Source of the DNA: Ktedonobacteria bacterium brp13
Lineage (GTDB): Bacteria; Chloroflexota; Ktedonobacteria; Ktedonobacterales; Ktedonobacteraceae
Assembly (NCBI GenBank): GCA_015099395.1
Contig: AP024096.1
Location: 3,410,001-3,474,000, forward strand
Direction: 5' to 3'
Length of the DNA stretch: 64,000 bases
The translations under genes were made by a program, and so were the position numbers. Positions 57,080 through 64,000 of the stretch are shown piece after piece. The stretch's first letter is position 1; every line of letters begins with the position of its first letter. The notes below the pieces were generated by a model. It saw only the letters and a list, made by a program, of their open reading frames with translations, was not told where the DNA came from and ran no database searches.

Positions 57080-57865
57080 ATGAAGATTTTTGTTTGCATA
57101 AAACAAGTACCTGATCCCAATACTACAATAAGCAAACTTGATCCCACTACAAATCGACTGGTGCGCAGCGGGGTTTCGCTTGTCCTCGATCCTGGTGATG
57201 AGAGCACAATCTCTGCCGCCATCAAACTCCGCGACACACTTGGCAATAGCCAGTTGATAGCTGTAAGCATGGGTCCTGCTAGCGCTCAAGAAGCTATGCG
57301 CAGGGCGTTGGCGATGGGCGCTGATGGCGCGATCCAGATTACTGATCCCGCACTGGCTGGCTCAGATGCAGTAAGCACAGCCCGTGTACTGGCAGCCGTA
57401 CTCAAAAAAGAAGGTGCGGACATTATCTTCTGCTCTACTGAGAGCACCGATGGTTATACAGGCATGGTCCCCGGCGGCATCGCTGAATTTTTAGGTATCC
57501 CACAGCTCACCTTCGCACGTGAGATCACTGTCGAAGGACAGAAAGCGATCATTAAACGTGTTATTCCTACCGGCTATCAGACCGTCGAGACACAGTTACC
57601 TGCGGTCGTGACCATAGCAAGCGGCTCTTTCGAGGCTATCTATCCTACGATGAAGGGCATTATGGGCGCTCGTAAGAAGCCACTACGCCAGGTTGGTCTC
57701 GCAGAACTGGGCATCGATGCCGCACAGGTCGGTGAGAGCGGGGCACGTGAGCGGGTCGTTGAGGTTGGTAAAGCCGAGGCACGCGCAGCAGGTCAGATCG
57801 TCAAGGATGAGGGCAACGGAGCTCAAGTTATCGCTGATTTCTTGCAGCGTTACCAGTTACTCTAG
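57080..57865 (+). CDS. etfB: Electron transfer flavoprotein subunit beta
   Basis: 261-residue ETF beta subunit, which holds AMP (or a second FAD in bifurcating types) and docks the dehydrogenase partner. The N-terminus MKIFVCIKQVPDPNTT and the central GMVPGGIAEFLGIP segment are typical. The gene is 137 bp upstream of etfA and part of the set etfB-etfA-quinone oxidoreductase. I cannot tell from sequence alone whether it is of the bifurcating kind. GACGAGGCG precedes the ATG. Confidence 0.95.
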   Translation: MKIFVCIKQVPDPNTTISKLDPTTNRLVRSGVSLVLDPGDESTISAAIKLRDTLGNSQLIAVSMGPASAQEAMRRALAMGADGAIQITDPALAGSDAVSTARVLAAVLKKEGADIIFCSTESTDGYTGMVPGGIAEFLGIPQLTFAREITVEGQKAIIKRVIPTGYQTVETQLPAVVTIASGSFEAIYPTMKGIMGARKKPLRQVGLAELGIDAAQVGESGARERVVEVGKAEARAAGQIVKDEGNGAQVIADFLQRYQLL

Positions 57866-58002
57866 TCCCATATTGCAGTATCCTACCAGCGGATCGTGAA
57901 AGAGTAGGAGTCGCTACGCTTCCCTCTTCTTTCTAGTATACTCGCAAAATCAAGACCTAAAAGATCTAGTGGTAAAGCAATAGGTAGCAAGGAGAATAAA
58001 AG

Positions 58003-58968
58003 ATGGCACAGACAATCTGGGTACTGGTTGAACTGGAGAACGGCGCACCTGTCCGTTCCTCGCTTGAGGTGCTGGGTAAGGCCGCGAAGCTAGGTCGCGC
58101 TGAAGCAATTGTACTGGGTAGCGGAGCCGCTGAGGTAGCTCCGACGCTTGGTCAGTATGGTGCGGAAAAGGTCTATGTGCATGCGGACGCCGCTTATGAG
58201 CAATATCTGACCTTACCAGCCGTTGAGACCCTGAGTACGCTCCTTTCCCAGCAGAAACCCGCCCTGCTGTTACTGGCAACAACCTATGCACTGCGCGATA
58301 TCGCGGCGCGGCTGAGTATTCGCTGCGATCTTGGCTTGATCACCGATGCGACCGATATCAGTTTTGCCGATGGCGCTGCGCCAAAGGTGAGCGTCCCCTG
58401 GGGTGGCGAGACCGTCGTGACTGCGACGCTCCCACATGGGACCGGCATCGTTTTGACGCGTCCGAAGGCCTTCACAGTCGAGCAGTTCGCGGATCGCACC
58501 ACTGAGATCGAGACCCTTAACGTAACGATCAGCGCTGCTTCACAACGTATCAAAGTACTGGAGACCGTCGCCGTTGAGAGCGAGGGACCGGCGTTAGAAG
58601 ATGCGGTCGTCGTTGTCAGTGGCGGACGCGGTCTGGGTAAAGCGGACAACTTCCACTATGTCGAGGAGTTAGCCGAGACACTGGGTGGTGCTCCAGGTGC
58701 CACGCGTGCGATCGTTGATGCAGGCTGGCTCCCCTATAGCTACCAGGTTGGTCAGACCGGCAAGACTGTCAAGCCAACGCTCTACGTTGCGGCAGGCATC
58801 AGTGGCGCGATCCAACATCTGGCGGGCATGAAAGGCTCCAAATACATCGTTGCGATCAATAAAGATGAGCACGCACCTATCTTCTCCGTCGCAGACCTGG
58901 GGATTATCGGTGATGCCGTGGCGATCTTGCCGCAGCTTGATGCAGAGGTAAAACGCCGGAAAGCCTAG
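58003..58968 (+). CDS. etfA: Electron transfer flavoprotein subunit alpha
   Basis: 321-residue ETF alpha subunit with the C-terminal FAD-binding domain: [11 protein letters not shown], then [10 protein letters not shown] and the [11 protein letters not shown] and GISGAIQH signature segments. It receives electrons from acyl-CoA dehydrogenases and passes them to a membrane quinone oxidoreductase, which is encoded next. CAAGGAG precedes the ATG by about 9 bases. The 154-bp gap after it holds no gene. Confidence 0.96.
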   Translation: MAQTIWVLVELENGAPVRSSLEVLGKAAKLGRAEAIVLGSGAAEVAPTLGQYGAEKVYVHADAAYEQYLTLPAVETLSTLLSQQKPALLLLATTYALRDIAARLSIRCDLGLITDATDISFADGAAPKVSVPWGGETVVTATLPHGTGIVLTRPKAFTVEQFADRTTEIETLNVTISAASQRIKVLETVAVESEGPALEDAVVVVSGGRGLGKADNFHYVEELAETLGGAPGATRAIVDAGWLPYSYQVGQTGKTVKPTLYVAAGISGAIQHLAGMKGSKYIVAINKDEHAPIFSVADLGIIGDAVAILPQLDAEVKRRKA

Positions 58969-59122
58969 CCGGCATTGTCTCGTAGAACTTGCTATGCAGA
59001 GTTACTAGATAGATCCTATGCGGCAATGTGTACGGGGAAGAGCAGAGCAGAACAGCAACTAGACGGCTGAACGCGGACCACTCTTCCCCTGGCCGCAGTT
59101 CTAACCAAGGGAGGTTTATTCT

Positions 59123-61333
59123 ATGGCACCCCCTGTACTCTCACCCACTGGGGGATGGATCGGTACTACGCTCTTTGTCATCCTCTTCCTGGTCGCCCTC
59201 GCGCTCTTCGGGATACGCGCCGGCGAGCTGATCACCCTCCTGACAAAGGCACGCCCTGATCATCGCAGCGACCAGATCGGCAGACGTGTCGGCTCGATCT
59301 TCAAGGTCGTGCTGGGCCAGAGCGGGGTTCTACGCGATCCAGTCCCTGGTATCGCCCACTTCTTTACTTTCTGGGGCTTTATCCTTATTCAGTTTGGGCT
59401 ACTCAATCTGATTCTTGGAGCCTTCAATGCCTCGCTCCCCTTCGTTGGCGAGACACGTGGCTTCGCGGCTCTACTCGATATCTTTGTGGTCCTGGTTTTC
59501 TTCGCCCTTATCGTCTTCGCCATACGCCGTGGCATTGTACGGCCAAAACAGTTAACCAGCAAACTGCACGGCCCCTGGGATGGCTTTATTATTCTAGGAC
59601 TGATCTTACTGGTCATCTTGACGCTGGCTTTGGTCGAGGGCTTTGAATATGCCGCTACCAATGGGGCGGCATGGACGCTGATAGGTGCCGCGCTCTATCC
59701 GCTCTTCCGTGGACTTGGCGTGGGCAGCAACACGATCCTGTTCCGCGTCTTCTGGTGGGTTCATATTCTGACCGTGCTAAGCTTCTTGATCTATCTACCA
59801 CGCTCAAAGCACCTGCACCTGCTGGCAACCCCCTTTAATGTCTTCTTCCAGAACTATAAGAAGAAAGGGGCGCTCCCACTGATCGAGAATCTGGAGGATC
59901 GTGAAGACTACGGCGTCTCGAAGGTGGAGCAGTTTACCTGGAAGCAATTGCTGGATGGCTACGCCTGTACCGAGTGTGGGCGCTGTAACACCGTCTGCCC
60001 GGCTACCAATACCGGCAAACCGCTCTTCCCAAAAGAGATTATTCTTGGCGTCAAAGAAGAGCTGTTTGTACGTAGCGGTGAGATCTTAGGCAAAGACTCG
60101 CTCTACAATAAGCTCGGCGTCGCAGGCATCAAAGCCGATAAGACAGCCGCCGAGAAAGAGGCCCATCACGAGCCAATGATCGGTGGTATCATCTCTACCG
60201 AGGCGCTCTGGGCCTGCACAACCTGCATGGCCTGCATGGAGATCTGTCCTGTCGCCATCGAGCACGTACCAAAGATCGTCGATATGCGCCGCTCACTGGT
60301 CATGGAAGAGAGCGAGTTCCCACAGGAGGTCACCTCCCTCTTTAATAATATTGAGCGCAACGGCAACCCGTGGGAGATCAGCAACGATAAGCGTGCAGAC
60401 TGGGCCGCCAGCTTGAATATTCCTCTGCTGGCTGAGAAGCCAGATGCCGAAGTCCTGTACTGGGTCGGCTGTATGGGCTCGTTCGACCAGCGGAACCAGC
60501 AGGTCGCAACCTCCGTCGCTAAGGTCTTGCAAGCTGCAAACGTCGACTTCGCGATCCTGGGACCAGAAGAGACCTGCACCGGCGATCCCGCGCGCCGTAT
60601 CGGTAACGAGTATCTCTGGCAGATGCAGGCGATGCAGAATATCGAGACCCTGGATGGCTACGGCTTCAATACGAAGCCGACCGCCAAAGAGGATGAGCAA
60701 AGTGAGAAGGATGGTCAGAGCGTCAACAGTGATCATCAGGTAGAGAATGCATTGAAAGCCGCCCGGAGCGCAACCGCAACCGCGACCAGGCAGCGTACAA
60801 TCATTACCGCCTGCCCCCACTGCTTCAACACCATCGGCAACGAGTATCCACAGCTGGGTGGCAACTACGAGGTCGTGCACCATACCGTCTTTATCGATGA
60901 ACTGCTCAAGGGCGAACGCCTCAAACTCAATCCAGGCTTCGATAAACGCAAACTGACCTACCATGATCCTTGCTACATTGGACGCTATAACGATACCTAC
61001 GAGGAACCACGCCGCGTACTGAACGTCCTCAACGATAACGGTATCAGCGAGATGGGTCGCAATCGTAACAAGAGCTTCTGCTGCGGTGGTGGTGGTGGTC
61101 GTGTCTGGATGGAAGAGAAGATTGGACAGCGTGTCAATCAGACGCGCGTCAACGAGGCACTCTCGACCGATGCCGAGGTACTCGCTGCTGGCTGTCCATT
61201 CTGTATCACGATGTTCGAGGACGGCATCAAAGGTGTCGATGCCGAAGAGAAGATGAAGGTCGAAGATATCTCTGAGATCGTCGTCCAGGCCCTCGCAGCA
61301 ACCCAATCGCAGGCACAAACACAACAGATGTAA
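59123..61333 (+). CDS. Membrane iron-sulfur Etf:quinone oxidoreductase (EMO type)
   Basis: 736 residues. The N-terminal half has about six transmembrane helices in a NarI-like arrangement with His residues that could bind b heme. Two 4Fe-4S clusters follow (CTECGRCNTVCP near 282-293 and CTTCMACMEICP near 364-375). The C-terminal half has two CCG domains (ITACPHCFNT; CCGGGGGRVW). The family (DUF224/HdrD-like) links EtfAB to menaquinone. Here it directly follows etfBA, which fits that role. One CCG region carries a low-complexity insertion (about 525-555). Assignment is strong by context; biochemistry is inferred. Confidence 0.88.
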   Translation: MAPPVLSPTGGWIGTTLFVILFLVALALFGIRAGELITLLTKARPDHRSDQIGRRVGSIFKVVLGQSGVLRDPVPGIAHFFTFWGFILIQFGLLNLILGAFNASLPFVGETRGFAALLDIFVVLVFFALIVFAIRRGIVRPKQLTSKLHGPWDGFIILGLILLVILTLALVEGFEYAATNGAAWTLIGAALYPLFRGLGVGSNTILFRVFWWVHILTVLSFLIYLPRSKHLHLLATPFNVFFQNYKKKGALPLIENLEDREDYGVSKVEQFTWKQLLDGYACTECGRCNTVCPATNTGKPLFPKEIILGVKEELFVRSGEILGKDSLYNKLGVAGIKADKTAAEKEAHHEPMIGGIISTEALWACTTCMACMEICPVAIEHVPKIVDMRRSLVMEESEFPQEVTSLFNNIERNGNPWEISNDKRADWAASLNIPLLAEKPDAEVLYWVGCMGSFDQRNQQVATSVAKVLQAANVDFAILGPEETCTGDPARRIGNEYLWQMQAMQNIETLDGYGFNTKPTAKEDEQSEKDGQSVNSDHQVENALKAARSATATATRQRTIITACPHCFNTIGNEYPQLGGNYEVVHHTVFIDELLKGERLKLNPGFDKRKLTYHDPCYIGRYNDTYEEPRRVLNVLNDNGISEMGRNRNKSFCCGGGGGRVWMEEKIGQRVNQTRVNEALSTDAEVLAAGCPFCITMFEDGIKGVDAEEKMKVEDISEIVVQALAATQSQAQTQQM

Positions 61334-61356
61334 CCACATTGAAAGACAGAGATACA

Positions 61357-61410
61357 AGGGATACAGCGAGCACATACTGCTGATCAGTAATACGTGCTCG
61401 CTGTATCCCT
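61357..61410 (+). terminator. Perfect 17-bp terminator after the etf operon
   Basis: AGGGATACAGCGAGCAC (61357-61373) pairs perfectly with 61394-61410 around a 20-base loop, followed by GCTTTATAG. Confidence 0.7.
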
Positions 61411-61524
61411 GCTTTATAGCGCTCTGCCTCCTCAAAAACGTCTCAATTCTGCTACAATGACACGTGATAGAGATATTCATTGCACCGTAAATCTGGGATA
61501 GAAAGTTTAGAAGGTGTTACATTC

Positions 61525-62883
61525 ATGAGTGGTTTTCCCTGGATGGAAGTTATTATCATATTTGCCCTCATTGTTGCTAATAGCTTTTTTGCAGCATCAG
61601 AGATCGCTGTCGTCTCTTCACGCCGTAGTCGTTTACAGCAAGAGGCTGATACTGGCAAAAAAGGCGCACTACAAGCCCTTAAACTTTCACAAAACTCAGA
61701 CCGCTTCCTGGCTACTGTCCAGGTAGGCATCACGCTGATCAGCAACATTGCATCGGCTTATGGTGGTGCGAGCGTGAGTAATATACTGGCGCAAAAGCTT
61801 GAGGGCTATCAACCGATCGCACCTTACGCCCATACTATCGCCTTTACAATTGTCGTTCTCTTGATTACCTATTTCTCACTGGTCATTGGTGAGCTCGCGC
61901 CAAAAAGATTGGCGCTCCAGTCTGCGGAAGGTATCGCCATCGCTGTCGCGCCATTCATGATCACGCTCTCCAAGATTGCGCGACCGATCATTGCCTTACT
62001 CACCTTCTCCGTTAATGTGCTCCTCACGTTGCTTGGTCAGAACAAAACAACGAAAAATACAGTGACCGCTGAAGATATTGTCTATATGGCTCATGAAGGC
62101 ACAACTGGCGGTACCGTTGAGCGCAGAGAGGAAGAGTTTATCAGTCGTGTCTTCCGCTTCACCGATCAGAACGTGAGCAGTATTATGGTGCCAAGAACGG
62201 AGATCGTCGCCATCGAGGTCAAGACACCGCTGCCAGAGGTCACTGAAACCTTCATGCGGTCAGGCAATACGCGTCTGCCATTGTACGAAGGGACACTCGA
62301 TAATGTAATCGGGGTACTTTATGCGAAGGATCTGCTCCGTGCACGGACACAAGAACAAGAGGAGAACATGGATCTGCGCACCATCGCTCGCCCACCTTTC
62401 TTTATCTCTGAGTTTCAGCATGTCGATGATCTCCTCCACACCTTCCGCAACAAAGGCATTCATATGGCACTCGTGATCGACGAATATAGCCAGGTTGTGG
62501 GACTGGTGACGCTAGAGGATGTGCTGGAAGAGCTCGTTGGCGAGATACAGGATGAATATGATGAACCTGAGGATAGCGAGATCGTACGGCGCGAAGACGG
62601 TAGCTTACTGGTAGATGCCATGATTGATCACGAGAAGATCCGGGAGCAACTCGACTTGCCAGCGCGGGAAGAGGGTGAGCGCAACGATTATCATACCCTG
62701 GCAGGAATGATCCTTTCGCATCTTGGTCGTATCCCCAAAACGGGCGACTCCGTTGTGATTGGCAACTATATCTTCAATATCGTTGATATGGATGGTCGCC
62801 GTATCGACAAAGTATTGATCTACGATAAAAACAATCCGCTCGCAGCTCCTCTCATCAAGAACCAGACAAAGGAGCCGCGTTAA
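61525..62883 (+). CDS. CorC/HlyC family CBS-domain transporter protein (CNNM)
   Basis: 452 residues: DUF21/CNNM membrane domain with about four helices (about 5-140), two CBS domains (about 205-325) including MVPRTEIVAIE, and a C-terminal CorC_HlyC FAD-like domain (about 350-435). Members are linked to magnesium and cobalt efflux or are called hemolysin-like; the transported ion here is not shown. ATG 61525 is preferred to an upstream TTG. It follows the etf terminator by ~115 bp and ends convergent with the acyl-CoA dehydrogenase gene. Confidence 0.9.
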   Translation: MSGFPWMEVIIIFALIVANSFFAASEIAVVSSRRSRLQQEADTGKKGALQALKLSQNSDRFLATVQVGITLISNIASAYGGASVSNILAQKLEGYQPIAPYAHTIAFTIVVLLITYFSLVIGELAPKRLALQSAEGIAIAVAPFMITLSKIARPIIALLTFSVNVLLTLLGQNKTTKNTVTAEDIVYMAHEGTTGGTVERREEEFISRVFRFTDQNVSSIMVPRTEIVAIEVKTPLPEVTETFMRSGNTRLPLYEGTLDNVIGVLYAKDLLRARTQEQEENMDLRTIARPPFFISEFQHVDDLLHTFRNKGIHMALVIDEYSQVVGLVTLEDVLEELVGEIQDEYDEPEDSEIVRREDGSLLVDAMIDHEKIREQLDLPAREEGERNDYHTLAGMILSHLGRIPKTGDSVVIGNYIFNIVDMDGRRIDKVLIYDKNNPLAAPLIKNQTKEPR

Positions 62884-62890
62884 CAGAGGT

Positions 62891-62921
62891 CCTCTTGCTG
62901 TACTGCATGAGCAGCAAGAGG
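62891..62921. terminator. Hairpin between convergent genes
   Basis: CCTCTTGCTG (62891-62900) pairs perfectly with CAGCAAGAGG (62912-62921). It is placed between convergent genes and is probably a two-way terminator. Confidence 0.6.
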
Positions 62922-62956
62922 GCCACCCGGTAGACAGTAAGGCGTTATTACCGCCA

Positions 62957-64000
62957 CTATTCCTGCTCACTCAGCAGCGCACGAGCAATGACCAGGCGTT
63001 GAATCTGGTTTGTCCCTTCGTAGATCTGGGTAATCTTGGCATCGCGCATCATACGCTCAGCGGGATACTCTTTCATGTACCCGTACCCACCAAGAACCTG
63101 AATAGCATCGTTCGTCACATCCATTGCAGCATCAGAGGCAAACATCTTCGCCATCGCCGATGCCTTCCCAATATTCTTGTCTCCACTGTCGATCAATTCA
63201 GCGGCGTTATAGATCATCAGGCGAGCCGCCTCAACCTTCGTTGCCATATCAGCAAGCATAAACTGAATACCTTGATTGGCGGAGATCGGTTGATTAAACT
63301 GCACACGCTGCTTGGAGTAAGAGACCGCCAGATCCAGTGCGCCTTGCGCGATACCGAGCGCCTGTGCTCCGATACCGGGCCGTGTACGATCCAGGGTCAT
63401 CATGGCAGTCTTGAAGCCGGTCCCTTCACGACCCAGCAGATTCTCGACCGGCACCTCACAGTCCGTGAAGATCAACTCAGCTGTCTGGGAACCCTTGATA
63501 CCCATCTTGTCTTCGATGCGACCAACCGAGAAACCAGGGAAATCCTTCTCAACGATAAAGGCACTGATACCACGTGTCCCCTGACCCGGTGCCGTGTGTG
63601 CAAAGACAGTATTGACCTGAGCCAGACCACCATTCGTGATAAAACGCTTGGAGCCATTCAGGATATACTTATCACCCTTACGAACGGCGTGTGTCGTCAT
63701 CGCAGCGGAGTCCGAGCCGGAACCAGCCTCGGTCAGACCAAAGGCCGCTAACCATTCACCACTGGCCAGACGCGGGAAATAGTGTTGTTTCTGCTCATCT
63801 GAACCAGCCAGGAGGATCGGCAGACTCCCTAATTGCTGAACCGCAAGCAGCAGGCTCGTCGTCGCACAATAGCGAGCCAACTCTTCAATCGCCATGACAA
63901 TTGCTAACTCACTGGCACCGACACCACCATACTCAACAGGGAAAGGTAACGCAAAAATATCTTGCTGAGCCAGCAACTCTTTCATATCCCACGGAAACTC
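62957..64000 (-). CDS. Acyl-CoA dehydrogenase, 5' end outside window
   Basis: 347 residues visible; the frame runs off the window, so the first ~30-40 residues are missing. FAD-dependent enzyme that introduces a 2,3 double bond into acyl-CoA. The FAD-binding segments AFGLTEAGSGSD and KRFITNGG are present, and the catalytic Glu lies in QIYEGTNQIQR near the end, as in short/medium-chain enzymes. Chain-length preference cannot be read. It probably feeds electrons to the EtfAB encoded nearby and on to the membrane quinone oxidoreductase. It is convergent with the CorC-like gene. Confidence 0.95.
   Translation of the reverse strand, partial: EFPWDMKELLAQQDIFALPFPVEYGGVGASELAIVMAIEELARYCATTSLLLAVQQLGSLPILLAGSDEQKQHYFPRLASGEWLAAFGLTEAGSGSDSAAMTTHAVRKGDKYILNGSKRFITNGGLAQVNTVFAHTAPGQGTRGISAFIVEKDFPGFSVGRIEDKMGIKGSQTAELIFTDCEVPVENLLGREGTGFKTAMMTLDRTRPGIGAQALGIAQGALDLAVSYSKQRVQFNQPISANQGIQFMLADMATKVEAARLMIYNAAELIDSGDKNIGKASAMAKMFASDAAMDVTNDAIQVLGGYGYMKEYPAERMMRDAKITQIYEGTNQIQRLVIARALLSEQE

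Noticed and set aside
60293..61480. 395-codon antisense open frame across the Etf:quinone oxidoreductase gene
   Set aside because: A shadow of a gene with clear iron-sulfur motifs on the other strand.

Overview
The window reads as chromosomal DNA of a free-living bacterium. The mix of genes (cytochrome bd, menaquinone-type prenyltransferase, an EtfAB/iron-sulfur quinone oxidoreductase with acyl-CoA dehydrogenase, large secreted or membrane proteins with low-complexity tracts, ISAzo13 and TnpB-type mobile DNA) and the protein style suggest the phylum Chloroflexota, most likely class Ktedonobacteria. That placement is an inference; no rRNA or marker gene here settles it. There is no rRNA, tRNA or CRISPR array that I can support.

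Layout. 1-8 kb: end of a class V aminotransferase, an SDR oxidoreductase, a DJ-1/PfpI protein, full-length cobalamin-dependent methionine synthase behind a structured leader, and a small membrane protein. 8-13 kb is an accessory island: a complete ISAzo13-family element with a premature stop and a probable programmed frameshift, a GC-rich block of ~250-bp tandem repeats, a decayed coiled-coil gene, a second truncated ISAzo13 copy and the first 23 codons of a tnpB gene. 13-17 kb: cysS and a penicillin-acylase-family hydrolase. 17-22 kb: an XRE regulator, then a membrane-quality set (small membrane protein, NfeD-like protein, flotillin, PspA). 22-25 kb (minus strand): a receiver-PATAN-roadblock protein with a 46-residue tail-anchored partner; then rpiA. 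26-29 kb: pantothenate operon panC-panB plus a ketol-acid-reductoisomerase-like protein lacking key isomerase residues, probably the ketopantoate reductase. 29-43 kb: a long same-strand array (secreted/membrane protein, ABC ATPase and permease, a membrane protein with a Gln-Gly tract, MoxR ATPase, DUF58 protein, two large VWA membrane proteins). 43-50 kb: TetR and ArsR regulators around an aldolase remnant, a zinc alcohol dehydrogenase, a PLP decarboxylase divergent from an APC permease. 50-56 kb: DUF5808 protein, MenA-type prenyltransferase, a secreted alpha/beta hydrolase, cydAB. 56-64 kb: a PH-like membrane protein, etfB-etfA-quinone oxidoreductase, a CorC/HlyC family protein and an acyl-CoA dehydrogenase cut by the window end.

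How the parts work together. Acyl-CoA dehydrogenase can pass electrons to EtfAB and on, through the membrane iron-sulfur protein, to quinone; MenA-type prenylation would make that quinone and cytochrome bd would oxidise it. PanB, the KARI-like reductase and PanC would make pantothenate. MoxR, DUF58 and the VWA proteins look like one machine, joined here to an ABC exporter.

Two copies of an undescribed inverted-repeat element (1.0-1.65 kb and 25.7-26.05 kb), with terminal inverted repeats and internal hairpin arms, look like a MITE family. The most interesting single gene is the KARI-like protein in the pantothenate operon.
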